A stretch of 33,148 nt of DNA from an uncultured Myxococcales bacterium (GCA_937915965.1 CALGHC010000821.1:1-33148); one strand, 5' to 3'; positions 18,426 to 26,473 are shown, numbered from the stretch's first letter. Numbers and translations: made by a program. The notes: generated by a model not told the origin, from the letters alone.

Positions 18426-19217
18426 CTAGCGCCCGAGACTCGCAGGTTCGAAGATCGCCGCGGGGAAGCGCTTGTCCGCTTCGATCTTCTCGACAACCAC
18501 GGTCGTCACCGAGGCGCGCAGGTGGTTCTCCATGCGCAGCCGACGCAGGATCGGCTTGCCCGCGTTCGCTTCGATCTCCTCGACAGTCAGGGTCTTGGCG
18601 AGCTTGCCATCGCGATCGAAGAAGCGGATTCGCCGGGGCAGCTTGTCGCTGCGGTCGATCCACAACTCCAGCTTGCCGTACGCGGCCTGTGCGTCGTCGT
18701 GGAAGGTGACCCTGAGGTGGTGGCAGGTGGCTTTGGCGACAACCTCGTCGTCGAGCTTCACCACGTCGGACTGTGCCGCCCAGCCGCCTCCCTCGAGATC
18801 GGCAAAGCTGAAGTCGGTGCCCATGAAGGGAGCGTTGCGCTGGCTGCCGCCGATTCGACGCGTGCGCTTCGTCTTGGGCAGGTAGAGGTACTGCACGGCG
18901 TGCCCGTCGCCGCCCTCAAGCACAAGCAGCTCGACGCCGCGGCTGTCGGCGGGCTCAAGGAAGGTGGCTCGACTGCGCACGCGGCCCTGGTCGCGTACGC
19001 TGCGGGTGACCAGGACCCAGACGCGTTGTTTGCCGTTGGCCAGGGTCAACGTCAGCGACGTGCGCGCTTCGCCCCCCTGCCATCCGGTCGAGTGGCGTTT
19101 CTCCATCTCGGTGAGGAGGGCGCGGGCCTCGGCGTCGGCGGCGCGCGCCGGGCTGCCGACCGCGGCGACGGCGATGGCGATCAAGAAGGCAGCGAATTGG
19201 GCGTGAGCGCGTTGCAT
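18426..19217 (-). CDS. Outer-membrane lipoprotein-sorting (LolA-like) protein
   Basis: The 263-residue product has a Sec signal peptide (cleavage near Ala-Arg-Ala-Ala, residue 27). The mature domain has the pattern of the LolA-like family often annotated 'outer membrane lipoprotein-sorting protein': 'FLEPADSRGVELLVLEG', 'QYLYLPKTKRTRRIGGSQRNAPFMGTDF' (split motif), and 'KLELWIDRSDKLPRRIRFFDRDGKL'. These are periplasmic lipid-binding half-barrels, frequently working with RND/MMPL exporters; none is encoded here. GGAG lies 7 nt before the ATG. It lies 18 bp after the fibrinogen-like gene on the same strand, so the two are probably co-transcribed. Confidence 0.87.
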   Translation of the reverse strand: MQRAHAQFAAFLIAIAVAAVGSPARAADAEARALLTEMEKRHSTGWQGGEARTSLTLTLANGKQRVWVLVTRSVRDQGRVRSRATFLEPADSRGVELLVLEGGDGHAVQYLYLPKTKRTRRIGGSQRNAPFMGTDFSFADLEGGGWAAQSDVVKLDDEVVAKATCHHLRVTFHDDAQAAYGKLELWIDRSDKLPRRIRFFDRDGKLAKTLTVEEIEANAGKPILRRLRMENHLRASVTTVVVEKIEADKRFPAAIFEPASLGR

Positions 19218-19235
19218 GGGTTCTCCGTTCGAGGC

Positions 19236-21182
19236 TCAGCGGACCATCAGCCAGATCGGCGCCGCCTTGCAGTAGCCCGCGACGCACTTGTTGCCGTTGA
19301 GCGCGCCGTTGCCTTCGTTGTCGAGGTAGCCGTTGGTGCCGTCGACGGTTGACCAGATGTCGAGCCAGGCGTCCGTTCCACCGTGGCTCTCGGAGATGCC
19401 ATTGGCGGGATAGAAGTGAAGAGACGCGACCGTCGCCGGCCCCGTGGTCTTGCCGCCGACGACCTTGGAGAAGCCGCCGAAGGTCGGGCTGTCGTTGCCG
19501 CTCGCGCCCTGCAGATAGGCCGCGAAGCCGGCGTGGGCGCTCTTTTCCCAGACGACCCGCGGGTCAGCGGCGGTGGCAAACCGCCACATCGCCTGGGTCC
19601 AGGCGAGACCATCGGCGATCTTTGAGGCGCAGTCGTCGGACTTGCTGACGCCGCACGCCGCGGCGAACTTGGCGCTCCAGGCGACGAAGGCCGAGCTGAC
19701 CTTGGTGTTCACAAGCGTCCAACCGCCGCCGTCTGTGGTCATGTCGCAAAACACCTGGAACGCGACGTCCTTGGGCTTGAGCCAGTACAGGCCGTCGCCC
19801 TTGCCGTCGCCGGCTTGCTGGATCGCCAGGCACGAAGTCGCCGGGTTCGCCTCGGTGCCGACTGGCGTCGTGCAGCCGGTGGTCTTGAAGGCAGCGCAGC
19901 CGTCTTTGCAGCCGAGCACACCGATCCACTCGATGCCCAGAATCGTCGCGCAGGTCTCCAGGCCGACGTTCTTGCCGTCGCAGGTCTCGACCCCTGTTCG
20001 GATAAAGCCGTCGCCGCAGATCGCCTTCTGACAGGCGACGCACGCATCGGTCTGGTCGGTGTTGCCGTCGTCGCAGACCTCGACGCCGTCAAAGACCACG
20101 CCGTCCCCACAGACGTTCTTGTCGCACTTGTTGGTGCAGCTGTCGGTGTCGGTCTGGTTGCCGTCGTCGCAGGTCTCGGGCGGGTCGACCTCCTGATCGC
20201 CGCAGATCGGCACCAGGGCGAGCTGACGCCAGGCGCCCTTGCGGTGGATCCAGGTGTTGCCGGAGTCCTTGCGGTAGACGAGCTGGCCGTCCTTGGCCAC
20301 CTTGGCCATCTCGTCGTCGCTCGTCGCGATCCGCGTCATCAGGGCCGGCGCGCCGTCGACGCATGCGGTGCCGCCGTCGCTGGCCACGTCGAGGACGCAT
20401 GCGTCCGCGGGGAACTTGCCTACGCCGACACCAGCCATGAACGCGTTGGGTTTGGCGAAGGTGTTCTTGGTGTCAGTGCGCGCGTACGCGGCCAGGACCG
20501 CGGCGTCGAGGTGTTCCGCCGTGATGCAGCCTGTGCACTTGAGATCAGCCGCCTCGAGCGCCTCGAGAGCGGCGCCCTCCTTTTGATTGGCGGCGGCGTA
20601 GGCGAAGGCGAGGGCGCTGCCGGGCACCGAGGCCGGCAACAGCTGTTTGCCGTCGAGCGGGCCGGTCAGTTCGTCGGCGACCTTGGCATGCCAGGCCTGC
20701 GGCAGCCGCGCCAGAGGCCTGCGCGCGAGCTCTGGGTCGCCGCCGACCTGAACGCCGATCCACGGCGAGGCGTGATCGGTGAAGAACACGTCGGCGAGCG
20801 GGTTCTTCTTGTCGGCCGTGCCTACGTCGAGGGCGAAGCGACCCTGGACGACCGGCACCGCGACGTGGATCTCCTTCCACAGTGACTCCACCGCGTCGGC
20901 CGTCTCGTAGAGTTGCACGGTCAGGGCGTATTCGCCGTCCGCCACGGGGCCGCCCCCCACCGTCGTCAGCGCGCCTTGCATCGGGATCGACGCGGAAGCG
21001 GCGTAGGCGGTCTGGGGCGCGACGATCGCGGCCAAGACGGTGGCAATCAGGACGGTAGCGCTCAGGACGGTAGCGCTCAGGACGGTGGCGCTCCAGACGG
21101 TAGCGCTCAGGACGGTAGCGCTCCGGACGGGGGCGCTCAGGACGGTATCGACAGCGCAAACGTGGCCGGGCCGGTTGGACAT
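19236..21182 (-). CDS. Secreted Cys-rich protein with fibrinogen-like domain and repeat-built signal peptide
   Basis: The 648-residue product has an N-terminal region of about 61 residues whose hydrophobic core is built of an Ser-Ala-Thr-Val-Leu pentapeptide repeat. It ends in Thr-Ala-Tyr-Ala followed by Ala-Ser-Ala, a good signal peptidase I site. A structured region of about 260 residues follows ('GALTTVGGGPVADGEYALTV', split here by family wording only), seen in myxobacterial surface proteins. Then come DUF4215-type Cys-rich repeats (about 325-420, 'CDDGN', 'CGDGVV', 'CGDGFI') and a fibrinogen-C-like domain (about 440-648, 'DGLYWLKPKD', 'FCDMTTDGGGWTLV'). The ATG at 21182 has GGAG 8 nt upstream. 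It shares its C-terminal domain type with the giant lipoprotein at 14929-18315. Confidence 0.87.
   Translation of the reverse strand: MSNRPGHVCAVDTVLSAPVRSATVLSATVWSATVLSATVLSATVLIATVLAAIVAPQTAYAASASIPMQGALTTVGGGPVADGEYALTVQLYETADAVESLWKEIHVAVPVVQGRFALDVGTADKKNPLADVFFTDHASPWIGVQVGGDPELARRPLARLPQAWHAKVADELTGPLDGKQLLPASVPGSALAFAYAAANQKEGAALEALEAADLKCTGCITAEHLDAAVLAAYARTDTKNTFAKPNAFMAGVGVGKFPADACVLDVASDGGTACVDGAPALMTRIATSDDEMAKVAKDGQLVYRKDSGNTWIHRKGAWRQLALVPICGDQEVDPPETCDDGNQTDTDSCTNKCDKNVCGDGVVFDGVEVCDDGNTDQTDACVACQKAICGDGFIRTGVETCDGKNVGLETCATILGIEWIGVLGCKDGCAAFKTTGCTTPVGTEANPATSCLAIQQAGDGKGDGLYWLKPKDVAFQVFCDMTTDGGGWTLVNTKVSSAFVAWSAKFAAACGVSKSDDCASKIADGLAWTQAMWRFATAADPRVVWEKSAHAGFAAYLQGASGNDSPTFGGFSKVVGGKTTGPATVASLHFYPANGISESHGGTDAWLDIWSTVDGTNGYLDNEGNGALNGNKCVAGYCKAAPIWLMVR
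21036..21155 (-). repeat. Eight 15-bp tandem repeats forming a signal-peptide core
   Basis: Eight contiguous 15-bp units read GACGGTAGCGCTCAG on the plus strand with one to a few changes in some copies. On the coding (minus) strand each unit encodes one Leu-Ser-Ala-Thr-Val pentapeptide. They make up most of the hydrophobic core of the signal peptide of the 648-residue secreted protein. Confidence 0.93.
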
Positions 21183-21347
21183 GGTGGTACTCCAAGAGCC
21201 CGAATCGCGGGCGGGAACGTCGAACACACTACCGTCTGACCCGGGCTGCGGCAAACCGTCGTTGTCGCCGCGTGCCGGTCTTCTCGCCGTGCAGGCGCCC
21301 ATCCCTGGTTCGCAGGTCGCCCCCGCCGAGCGACCTCGCTCGGCGCG

Positions 21348-22166
21348 TTATTCCTCGTGGCCGTCAAAGGCGACGCCGTCGGGCAGCCACCTCTTGGTGC
21401 GGGCGTGCTCGCGGGTGCGGGTCGTGCGCTCGGTGCGGTAGCAGTGGCCACGGGCGGCGAGTTGGACGCGGTGGCTCGCACCGGGCAGCGCGCGCTTCAA
21501 CTCCGCGATCACGGCCTGGGGCTCAAAAAACCGGCACGAAAAGATGTCGAAGAAGGCGCGGCCGCTCGCTTCGTAGATGTGCAGCGCGATGTGGCTCTCG
21601 GCGATCATCGTCATCGCCGACAGCACGCCGCTGCCGTCGGCCAGGCGCGAGCGCAGGACATACGGTCGCATGATCGGCGTCATGTCGATGCGAGCGGGCA
21701 GGGTGTCGAAGAGCGCGAACAGGCCGTCCATCTCGCGTGGCCCGGCGTAGCCGTCGATGTCGATGAAGAGGTGCGGGCCGAAGTCTTCGTTGGCGTCGAC
21801 CGGCGGCGCTTGCCGGGTCTCGCGGCGCTCGGTCGTGATCGAGGTCTGCTCGCGTGTCGGCAGGCCCAGCCCGAAGAGGCGCACCGCCTCGCGCTCGTCG
21901 AAGGCCATCGGGCTGAGTAGATCAGCGAAGTAGCACTCGCGATACGAGAACGTATGCAAGGTGAGGTGGCCGCCGGGCAGGAAGACGAAGGCGGAGACGC
22001 CGCAGTCGTCGGGCTCGACGCCGTTGTAGTACGGCAGCAACATCGGCGGCATCGCAGCCGTCAAACCGAGCCGATCGGGCAGCTCCTCGACGAGCTCATG
22101 TACCAAACGGATGTCGTCGAAGCGCGAGCGGTGGCCGCCAAAGCCGTCGAGGGTCAGGTGCTGCAT
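21348..22166 (-). CDS. SpeD-like protein with two AdoMet-decarboxylase domains (N-terminal copy degenerate)
   Basis: The 272-residue product resembles two bacterial S-adenosylmethionine decarboxylase (SpeD) domains in tandem. The C-terminal copy (about residues 129-230) keeps 'GPHLFIDIDGY', the self-cleavage motif Ala-Glu-Ser-His with Ser191 (future pyruvoyl), 'LHIYEASGRAFFDIFSC' and Cys211. The N-terminal copy (about 4-90) has the same pattern, but the Ser position is Gly66 (Pro-Gly-Gly-His) and the Cys position is Pro86. Pyruvoyl SpeD makes decarboxylated AdoMet for spermidine; some SpeD-like homologues instead decarboxylate arginine or ornithine, so the substrate is uncertain. No spermidine synthase is adjacent. 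Its Shine-Dalgarno lies in a 12-bp tandem repeat. Confidence 0.85.
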   Translation of the reverse strand: MQHLTLDGFGGHRSRFDDIRLVHELVEELPDRLGLTAAMPPMLLPYYNGVEPDDCGVSAFVFLPGGHLTLHTFSYRECYFADLLSPMAFDEREAVRLFGLGLPTREQTSITTERRETRQAPPVDANEDFGPHLFIDIDGYAGPREMDGLFALFDTLPARIDMTPIMRPYVLRSRLADGSGVLSAMTMIAESHIALHIYEASGRAFFDIFSCRFFEPQAVIAELKRALPGASHRVQLAARGHCYRTERTTRTREHARTKRWLPDGVAFDGHEE

Positions 22167-22173
22167 CTTGGGT

Positions 22174-22209
22174 TCCCTATTGTCGTCCCTATTGCCGTCC
22201 CTATTGCCG
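22174..22209 (-). repeat. Three 12-bp repeats carrying Shine-Dalgarno sequences
   Basis: Three head-to-tail 12-bp units (TCCCTATTGTCG, then TCCCTATTGCCG twice on the plus strand). On the minus strand each ends in AGGGA, and the nearest AGGGA is 7 nt before the ATG at 22166. The repeat therefore multiplies the ribosome-binding site of the SpeD-like gene. Confidence 0.88.
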
Positions 22210-22246
22210 ACATGCCCGCCATCGTTGCGCTGCGGGACGGTGGATT

Positions 22247-23950
22247 GTGACCCAGGTCATCGCCGTGCCACAATCCCGCGTCGTGAACAGGTGCCACCAG
22301 CAGCTCAGGCCGCGACTCGGGCTGCCGCCTTGGCGGATGCTCTGGTCAGACCTTCGCGGCCGAGTTCGTTTGCCGTTCGCGCGGTTCGTGCGGTTCGTGC
22401 GGTTCGTGCGGTTCGTGCGGTTCGTGCGGTTCGTGTCGTTCGTGCCGTTCGTGGCGCTGTGCCTCGCCTCGCTGGCGGCGCTCGTGCTGGTCTGTGGGTC
22501 TGCACGCGTCGCCCGCGCCGACGGCTTTACGATCTTCCGTGGTCGCGCCGCCGCCGTCCTCGCCCTGGACTGGCAGGGGCAGGACCCGGCCGAGGACGTC
22601 GCCGATCTGGCCACCCGCCTCGACCTCGATCTGCGCCACCCGATCGACGAGTCGAGCCGGGTGCATCTGGGCGCGCGGCTGAGCTGGCGCGCGCTCGCAG
22701 GCCACCGCGATGGCGTGCCGCACGTGACCGCCGACTGGCCCGGCTTTGGTCTGCGCTACGACGCCCACGCCGAGCTTCGTGAGGCGACCCTTGAGTGGCT
22801 GCGGCCCTGGGGCAGGCTGACGTTGGGCAACGACGTCGTCGCTTGGGGTGCCGTCGAAGCCGGTAGCCCCCTGGACATCCTCAACCCAAAGGACTTCTCG
22901 TTGGGATTCGCCGCGGCGGGTGCCGGCGAACCGGGCAGCATGGCGCTGCCCGACCCGATGTTGCGCTATGAGCGTTCGTTCGCCACAGGCGCCCTCGCCG
23001 TCGTCTACCAGCCCTTCTTTGCAGGCCACCGCGTCAGCCCATTCGCCACCGACACCGCGATGTTGTCACCCGCAGCCGGCCCCGCCCTGCCGTCCTCGCT
23101 GCTGGTGCTGACCCGCAGCCTCGACCTGCGCCTCGATCGCCAGCTTGGCGAGGCGCTCACCACCGCGCTTGAACCACCCGCGGCCACCCCCTTGGCCGGA
23201 TCGGTCGCCGCGCGCTGGCGCATGCGCCTCGGTCCTGTCGACGTCGCCATCGACGCGATCGAGGCCTGGGACCGGATGCCGGCCCTTGTCTTTGACGACG
23301 ATGCCGCCACTGTCCTTGGCGCCGTTGGCGCCGCTGGTTTCGACCAGGGCGCGCTGGCGACCGCGTTTCTCGATCCACAGGTGCAAGCGGCGATGGGCCG
23401 GCTCGAGGCGACCGGCAAGGAGCCGACTGATCTCGTCACGGCCAGCTGGCACCGGCGGACGACGCTGGGCCTCGAGGTAGTTGCCGAGCTCGGCGAGGGC
23501 TGGATGCTGCGCGCCGACTTCGCCTTCACTCTGGCCAAAGTGCTGCTTGACGAGGATTTTGTCGCCTTCCGCTCGCCGCTCTCCCAGGTCGCCATGACGC
23601 TGGAGTACGCACCGGACGACGCGCTGGTGATCGTATTGCTTGTCACCGGCGACTGGATTCACCGCGCTCCCCCTGGCCGGGGTGTATTCCTGATGGCCGA
23701 AAAGGAGTTGGGTGTCGGCGGCGGGCTGGCTTGGTCGTTCGGAGACGGTCAGCTCTGGCGCCTGACTCTCGGCGGGCGCCACGGCGTGGTGCTTGGCGAC
23801 AGCGTCGCCACGGGTCGGCTGGGGTACCGTTTCGACGGCGGCCTCGACGCCGGCTTTGGTGCTCTGTGGCTCGCGGGGCCCCCGACGAGCCCCGCTGGTC
23901 TGTTTCGCGACAACGACCAGGTCGTATTCGACGTGCAGTATCCTTTCTAG
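22247..23950 (+). CDS. Outer-membrane protein, DUF1302-like
   Basis: The 567-residue product has an unusually long N-terminal export region: up to 45 residues, then Arg-Phe-Val six times, then Ser-Phe-Val, Pro-Phe-Val and a hydrophobic core ending in Ala-Arg-Ala before Asp-Gly-Phe. The mature part has barrel-type strands and the pattern 'NDVVAWGAVEAGSPLDILNP' plus 'LPDPMLRYE', which matches the DUF1302 outer-membrane family, and it ends in Tyr-Pro-Phe. The GTG at 22247 is the longest start; an ATG at 22337 would leave a 37-residue Arg-rich N region and may be the real one. Neither has a strong Shine-Dalgarno. Substrate is unknown. Confidence 0.75.
   Translation: MTQVIAVPQSRVVNRCHQQLRPRLGLPPWRMLWSDLRGRVRLPFARFVRFVRFVRFVRFVRFVSFVPFVALCLASLAALVLVCGSARVARADGFTIFRGRAAAVLALDWQGQDPAEDVADLATRLDLDLRHPIDESSRVHLGARLSWRALAGHRDGVPHVTADWPGFGLRYDAHAELREATLEWLRPWGRLTLGNDVVAWGAVEAGSPLDILNPKDFSLGFAAAGAGEPGSMALPDPMLRYERSFATGALAVVYQPFFAGHRVSPFATDTAMLSPAAGPALPSSLLVLTRSLDLRLDRQLGEALTTALEPPAATPLAGSVAARWRMRLGPVDVAIDAIEAWDRMPALVFDDDAATVLGAVGAAGFDQGALATAFLDPQVQAAMGRLEATGKEPTDLVTASWHRRTTLGLEVVAELGEGWMLRADFAFTLAKVLLDEDFVAFRSPLSQVAMTLEYAPDDALVIVLLVTGDWIHRAPPGRGVFLMAEKELGVGGGLAWSFGDGQLWRLTLGGRHGVVLGDSVATGRLGYRFDGGLDAGFGALWLAGPPTSPAGLFRDNDQVVFDVQYPF
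22373..22453 (+). repeat. Nine 9-bp tandem repeats encoding Arg-Phe-Val
   Basis: Nine contiguous nonamers: CCGTTCGCG, six identical CGGTTCGTG, then TCGTTCGTG and CCGTTCGTG. They are in frame and encode Pro-Phe-Ala, six Arg-Phe-Val, Ser-Phe-Val and Pro-Phe-Val just before the hydrophobic core of the signal peptide. Six perfect copies indicate recent expansion. Confidence 0.95.
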
Positions 23951-24053
23951 GCCGAGGCCAGCGCGAGGCGCGCCCCTAGGCTGAGCGGTTGCCCCGCCCT
24001 GCGCCCGGTGTCATGCTGCCGGCCGCGACCCCTAAAACTTGGATGGTGAACGG

Positions 24054-25073
24054 ATGGCATGGGACCCTTACGAACAGAAACCCGATGGCGCATCGGGCGG
24101 CGGCGGCTTCGAGACGCCCGAGATCAATGTGCCAAAGAATCTCTTTGTTTACATCCTGCTGGCTCTGGTCGGCCTGATGGCGGTGCTCGCTGTGCGCAGC
24201 GCGATCTACACCGTCGAAGCGCAGGAGCGCGCCGTCGTGCTGCGGCTTGGCGCCCTGAACTCGGTCGAAGGACCGGGGTTCCATTTCAAGCTGCCCTTCG
24301 GCATTGACCGCGCGCAGGTCTTTGAGACGGAACGGGTCCACAAAGAGGAGTTTGGCTTCCGAACCCTGAAGGCCGGCACCCGCACGGAGTACTCCAAGCA
24401 GCGCTTCGACGACGAGAAGCTGATGCTGACGGGGGACCTGAACATCGGCGACGTCGAGTGGATCGTGCAGTACCAGATCTCTGATCCGACGGACTATTGG
24501 TTCAACCTCGACGAGCCCGAGCAGACCGTGCGCGACCTCGCCGAGTCGGTGGTTCGCCAGGTCGTCGGCGACCGCGCAGTCGACCAGGTATTGACCGTGG
24601 GGCGTAGCGCCATCGAGGACCAAGCCCGCCGTGAGATGCAACAGATCCTCACCGAGTACCAGAGCGGCATCAAGATCGTCGCCTTGCAGCTTCAGAACGT
24701 GACTCCGCCTGAACCAGTGCAGCCGAGCTTCAACGACGTCAACCGTGCCGAGCAGGATCGCGAGAAGATGGAGAACGACGCCCTGTCGCAGCTCAACCGC
24801 GAGATCCCCAACGCCAAGGGTGAGGCGCAGCGCACCATCGCCCAGGCCGAGGGCTACCGCACCGACCGCATCAACCGGGCCCGCGGCAATACGGCTCGGT
24901 TCCTCGCCGTGCTGACCGAATACCGGCGCGCCCCCGAGGTGACCCGCCAGCGCATCTACCTTGAGTCGATCGCCGAGGTCATGCCGCACGTCAACGACAT
25001 CACGATCCTGGACGGCAAGAGCGGCGACCGCATCCTGCCTCACCTCGACCTCGGCCGAGGAGGTGCACGATGA
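24054..25073 (+). CDS. hflK: FtsH protease modulator HflK
   Basis: The 339-residue protein has a short Gly-rich cytoplasmic N terminus, one TM helix (about residues 28-48), then a stomatin/SPFH domain ('IYTVEAQERAVVLRLG', 'GPGFHFKLPFGIDRAQ', 'DPTDYWFN') and a long C-terminal coiled coil. HflK and HflC form a large periplasm-facing ring that encloses and regulates the FtsH membrane protease. The ATG at 24054 gives the family N terminus 'MAWDP'; an in-frame TTG lies at 24039. The stop overlaps the hflC start by 4 nt (ATGA), showing translational coupling. Confidence 0.95.
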   Translation: MAWDPYEQKPDGASGGGGFETPEINVPKNLFVYILLALVGLMAVLAVRSAIYTVEAQERAVVLRLGALNSVEGPGFHFKLPFGIDRAQVFETERVHKEEFGFRTLKAGTRTEYSKQRFDDEKLMLTGDLNIGDVEWIVQYQISDPTDYWFNLDEPEQTVRDLAESVVRQVVGDRAVDQVLTVGRSAIEDQARREMQQILTEYQSGIKIVALQLQNVTPPEPVQPSFNDVNRAEQDREKMENDALSQLNREIPNAKGEAQRTIAQAEGYRTDRINRARGNTARFLAVLTEYRRAPEVTRQRIYLESIAEVMPHVNDITILDGKSGDRILPHLDLGRGGAR

Positions 25074-26098
25074 GCAACCGCATCGCCATCTTCGCTATTG
25101 GCGCGATCGTCCTCGGCTACCTCGCCATCGCCAACTGCGTGCTCGTCGTCAACGAGTACGAACAGGTCATCCTCACCGCGTTCGGTGAGCCGGTTGGCGA
25201 ACCGATCGTCGAGCCCGGCCTGACCTTCGTGATGCCCTGGTACAGGCATCACACCTACTCCAAGCGGCTGCTGCGCTGGGACGGCGAACGCAGCCAGATC
25301 CCGACCAAGGACAAGCGTTTCATCTGGGTCGACGTCACCGCACGCTGGCGCATTACGGACCCGCTGAAGTTCCTGCAGTCACTCGGATCGTACAACCGCG
25401 CTCAGACACGCCTCGACGACATCATCGACTCCGAGGTGAGGACGATCGTCTCGGAGAACAACCTCATCGAGGTGGTGCGCAGCCGCGCCGGCGCTTTGGA
25501 GATGCCAGACGAGGCGACCGCGGCCGTTTCGCGCGGTGGCCAGCGCCTCAGCCAGCCACCGCTGATGGTCGCCAAGGGTCGTGAGGTCCTGCAGCGCGAG
25601 ATGGTCGCCAAGGCGACCGCCAAGACCTCGGAGAGCTTCGGCATCGACATCGTCGACGTGCGCCTCAAGCGCATCAACTACATCGACGAGGTCCAGCAGA
25701 ACATCTTCAAGCGGATGATCGCCGAGAGGCAGAAGGTGGCCGAGCAGTATCGATCGGAGGGCAAGGGCCGAGCCGCCGAGATCTTGGGCCGCATGGAGCG
25801 TCAACTAAAGGAGATCCGCTCCGAGGCCTACCGGAAGTCCAGCGAAATCAAGGGGGCGGCCGACGGCGAAGCCGCGCGGGTCTACGCCGACGCCTACAAC
25901 CAGGACCCCGAGTTCTACGCCTTTCAGAAGAGCCTCGAGGCCTACAAGCTGATCTTTGGCGCCGAGGGCAAGGGACGACGCTCGACCCTGCTGCTCTCGA
26001 CTGACTCCCAGCTGCTGCGCTACCTGCCCGACCCGTATGGCCGCAGCAAGACGCCGGCGGCGGTCGCGACGCCGCCGACCACCGCAGGCCACCGCTAG
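25070..26098 (+). CDS. hflC: FtsH protease modulator HflC
   Basis: The 342-residue protein has an N-terminal TM helix (about residues 5-24), an SPFH domain ('NEYEQVILTAFGEPVGEPI', 'DPLKFLQSLGSYNRAQTRL') and a C-terminal coiled coil with 'YRSEGKGRAAEILGRMERQL'. It partners HflK, with which it overlaps by 4 nt. The final 25 residues are a Pro/Ala/Thr-rich tail. It ends 35 bp from the convergent GDT1-family gene. Confidence 0.95.
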   Translation: MSNRIAIFAIGAIVLGYLAIANCVLVVNEYEQVILTAFGEPVGEPIVEPGLTFVMPWYRHHTYSKRLLRWDGERSQIPTKDKRFIWVDVTARWRITDPLKFLQSLGSYNRAQTRLDDIIDSEVRTIVSENNLIEVVRSRAGALEMPDEATAAVSRGGQRLSQPPLMVAKGREVLQREMVAKATAKTSESFGIDIVDVRLKRINYIDEVQQNIFKRMIAERQKVAEQYRSEGKGRAAEILGRMERQLKEIRSEAYRKSSEIKGAADGEAARVYADAYNQDPEFYAFQKSLEAYKLIFGAEGKGRRSTLLLSTDSQLLRYLPDPYGRSKTPAAVATPPTTAGHR

Positions 26099-26133
26099 CG
26101 GCCTCGGCGTGCGAGGTCAGACCAGGCTCGCCG

Positions 26134-26406
26134 TCAGCCTCGCCACAGCGTCCACGCGCCCACCGCGATGAAGCCCACGCCAGCGATCCGCGTCAGCACG
26201 GCCGGATCGACCAGCCTCGACACGCCAGCGCCGACCGCGACGCCGATCGCCGTCGCCGCCACCAGCGCCGCCGCGGCTCCGGCGAAGACCGTCAGCTTCG
26301 GATTGTCGCCCTTGGCGGCGTAGAGCATCGTCGCGAGCTGGGTCTTGTCGCCGAGCTCCGCGAGGAAGACGGTCACGAAGACCGTGGCCAGAAGCTTGGG
26401 GTCCAT
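26134..26406 (-). CDS. Half-size GDT1/TMEM165 (UPF0016) family transporter
   Basis: The 90-residue membrane protein carries one copy of the family motif Glu-Leu-Gly-Asp-Lys-Thr (about residues 17-22) and about three TM helices. GDT1-family proteins are cation (Mn2+/Ca2+) exporters or exchangers. Full-length members contain two such repeats (about 190-200 residues); single-repeat proteins must pair. No second half-gene is adjacent, so it would work as a homodimer or pair with a distant partner. The ATG at 26406 is chosen because the upstream frame has no membrane or family character. Confidence 0.88.
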   Translation of the reverse strand: MDPKLLATVFVTVFLAELGDKTQLATMLYAAKGDNPKLTVFAGAAAALVAATAIGVAVGAGVSRLVDPAVLTRIAGVGFIAVGAWTLWRG

Positions 26407-26473
26407 TGTTGAGTCCGTGGGATGGGGGTGAGTGAGGGTCGAGGGGCGCCGGCGATGCCGGGACGTCGCGAAG

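Noticed and set aside
22305-22505. A minus-strand frame with a repeated Thr-Ala-Arg pattern opposite the 9-bp repeat
   Set aside because: The pattern is the antisense reading of the nonamer array. The plus-strand frame continues into a recognisable outer-membrane protein.
23951-24053. Possible terminator between the DUF1302-like gene and hflK
   Set aside because: Only short GC arms (5 bp) and no U-run are present.
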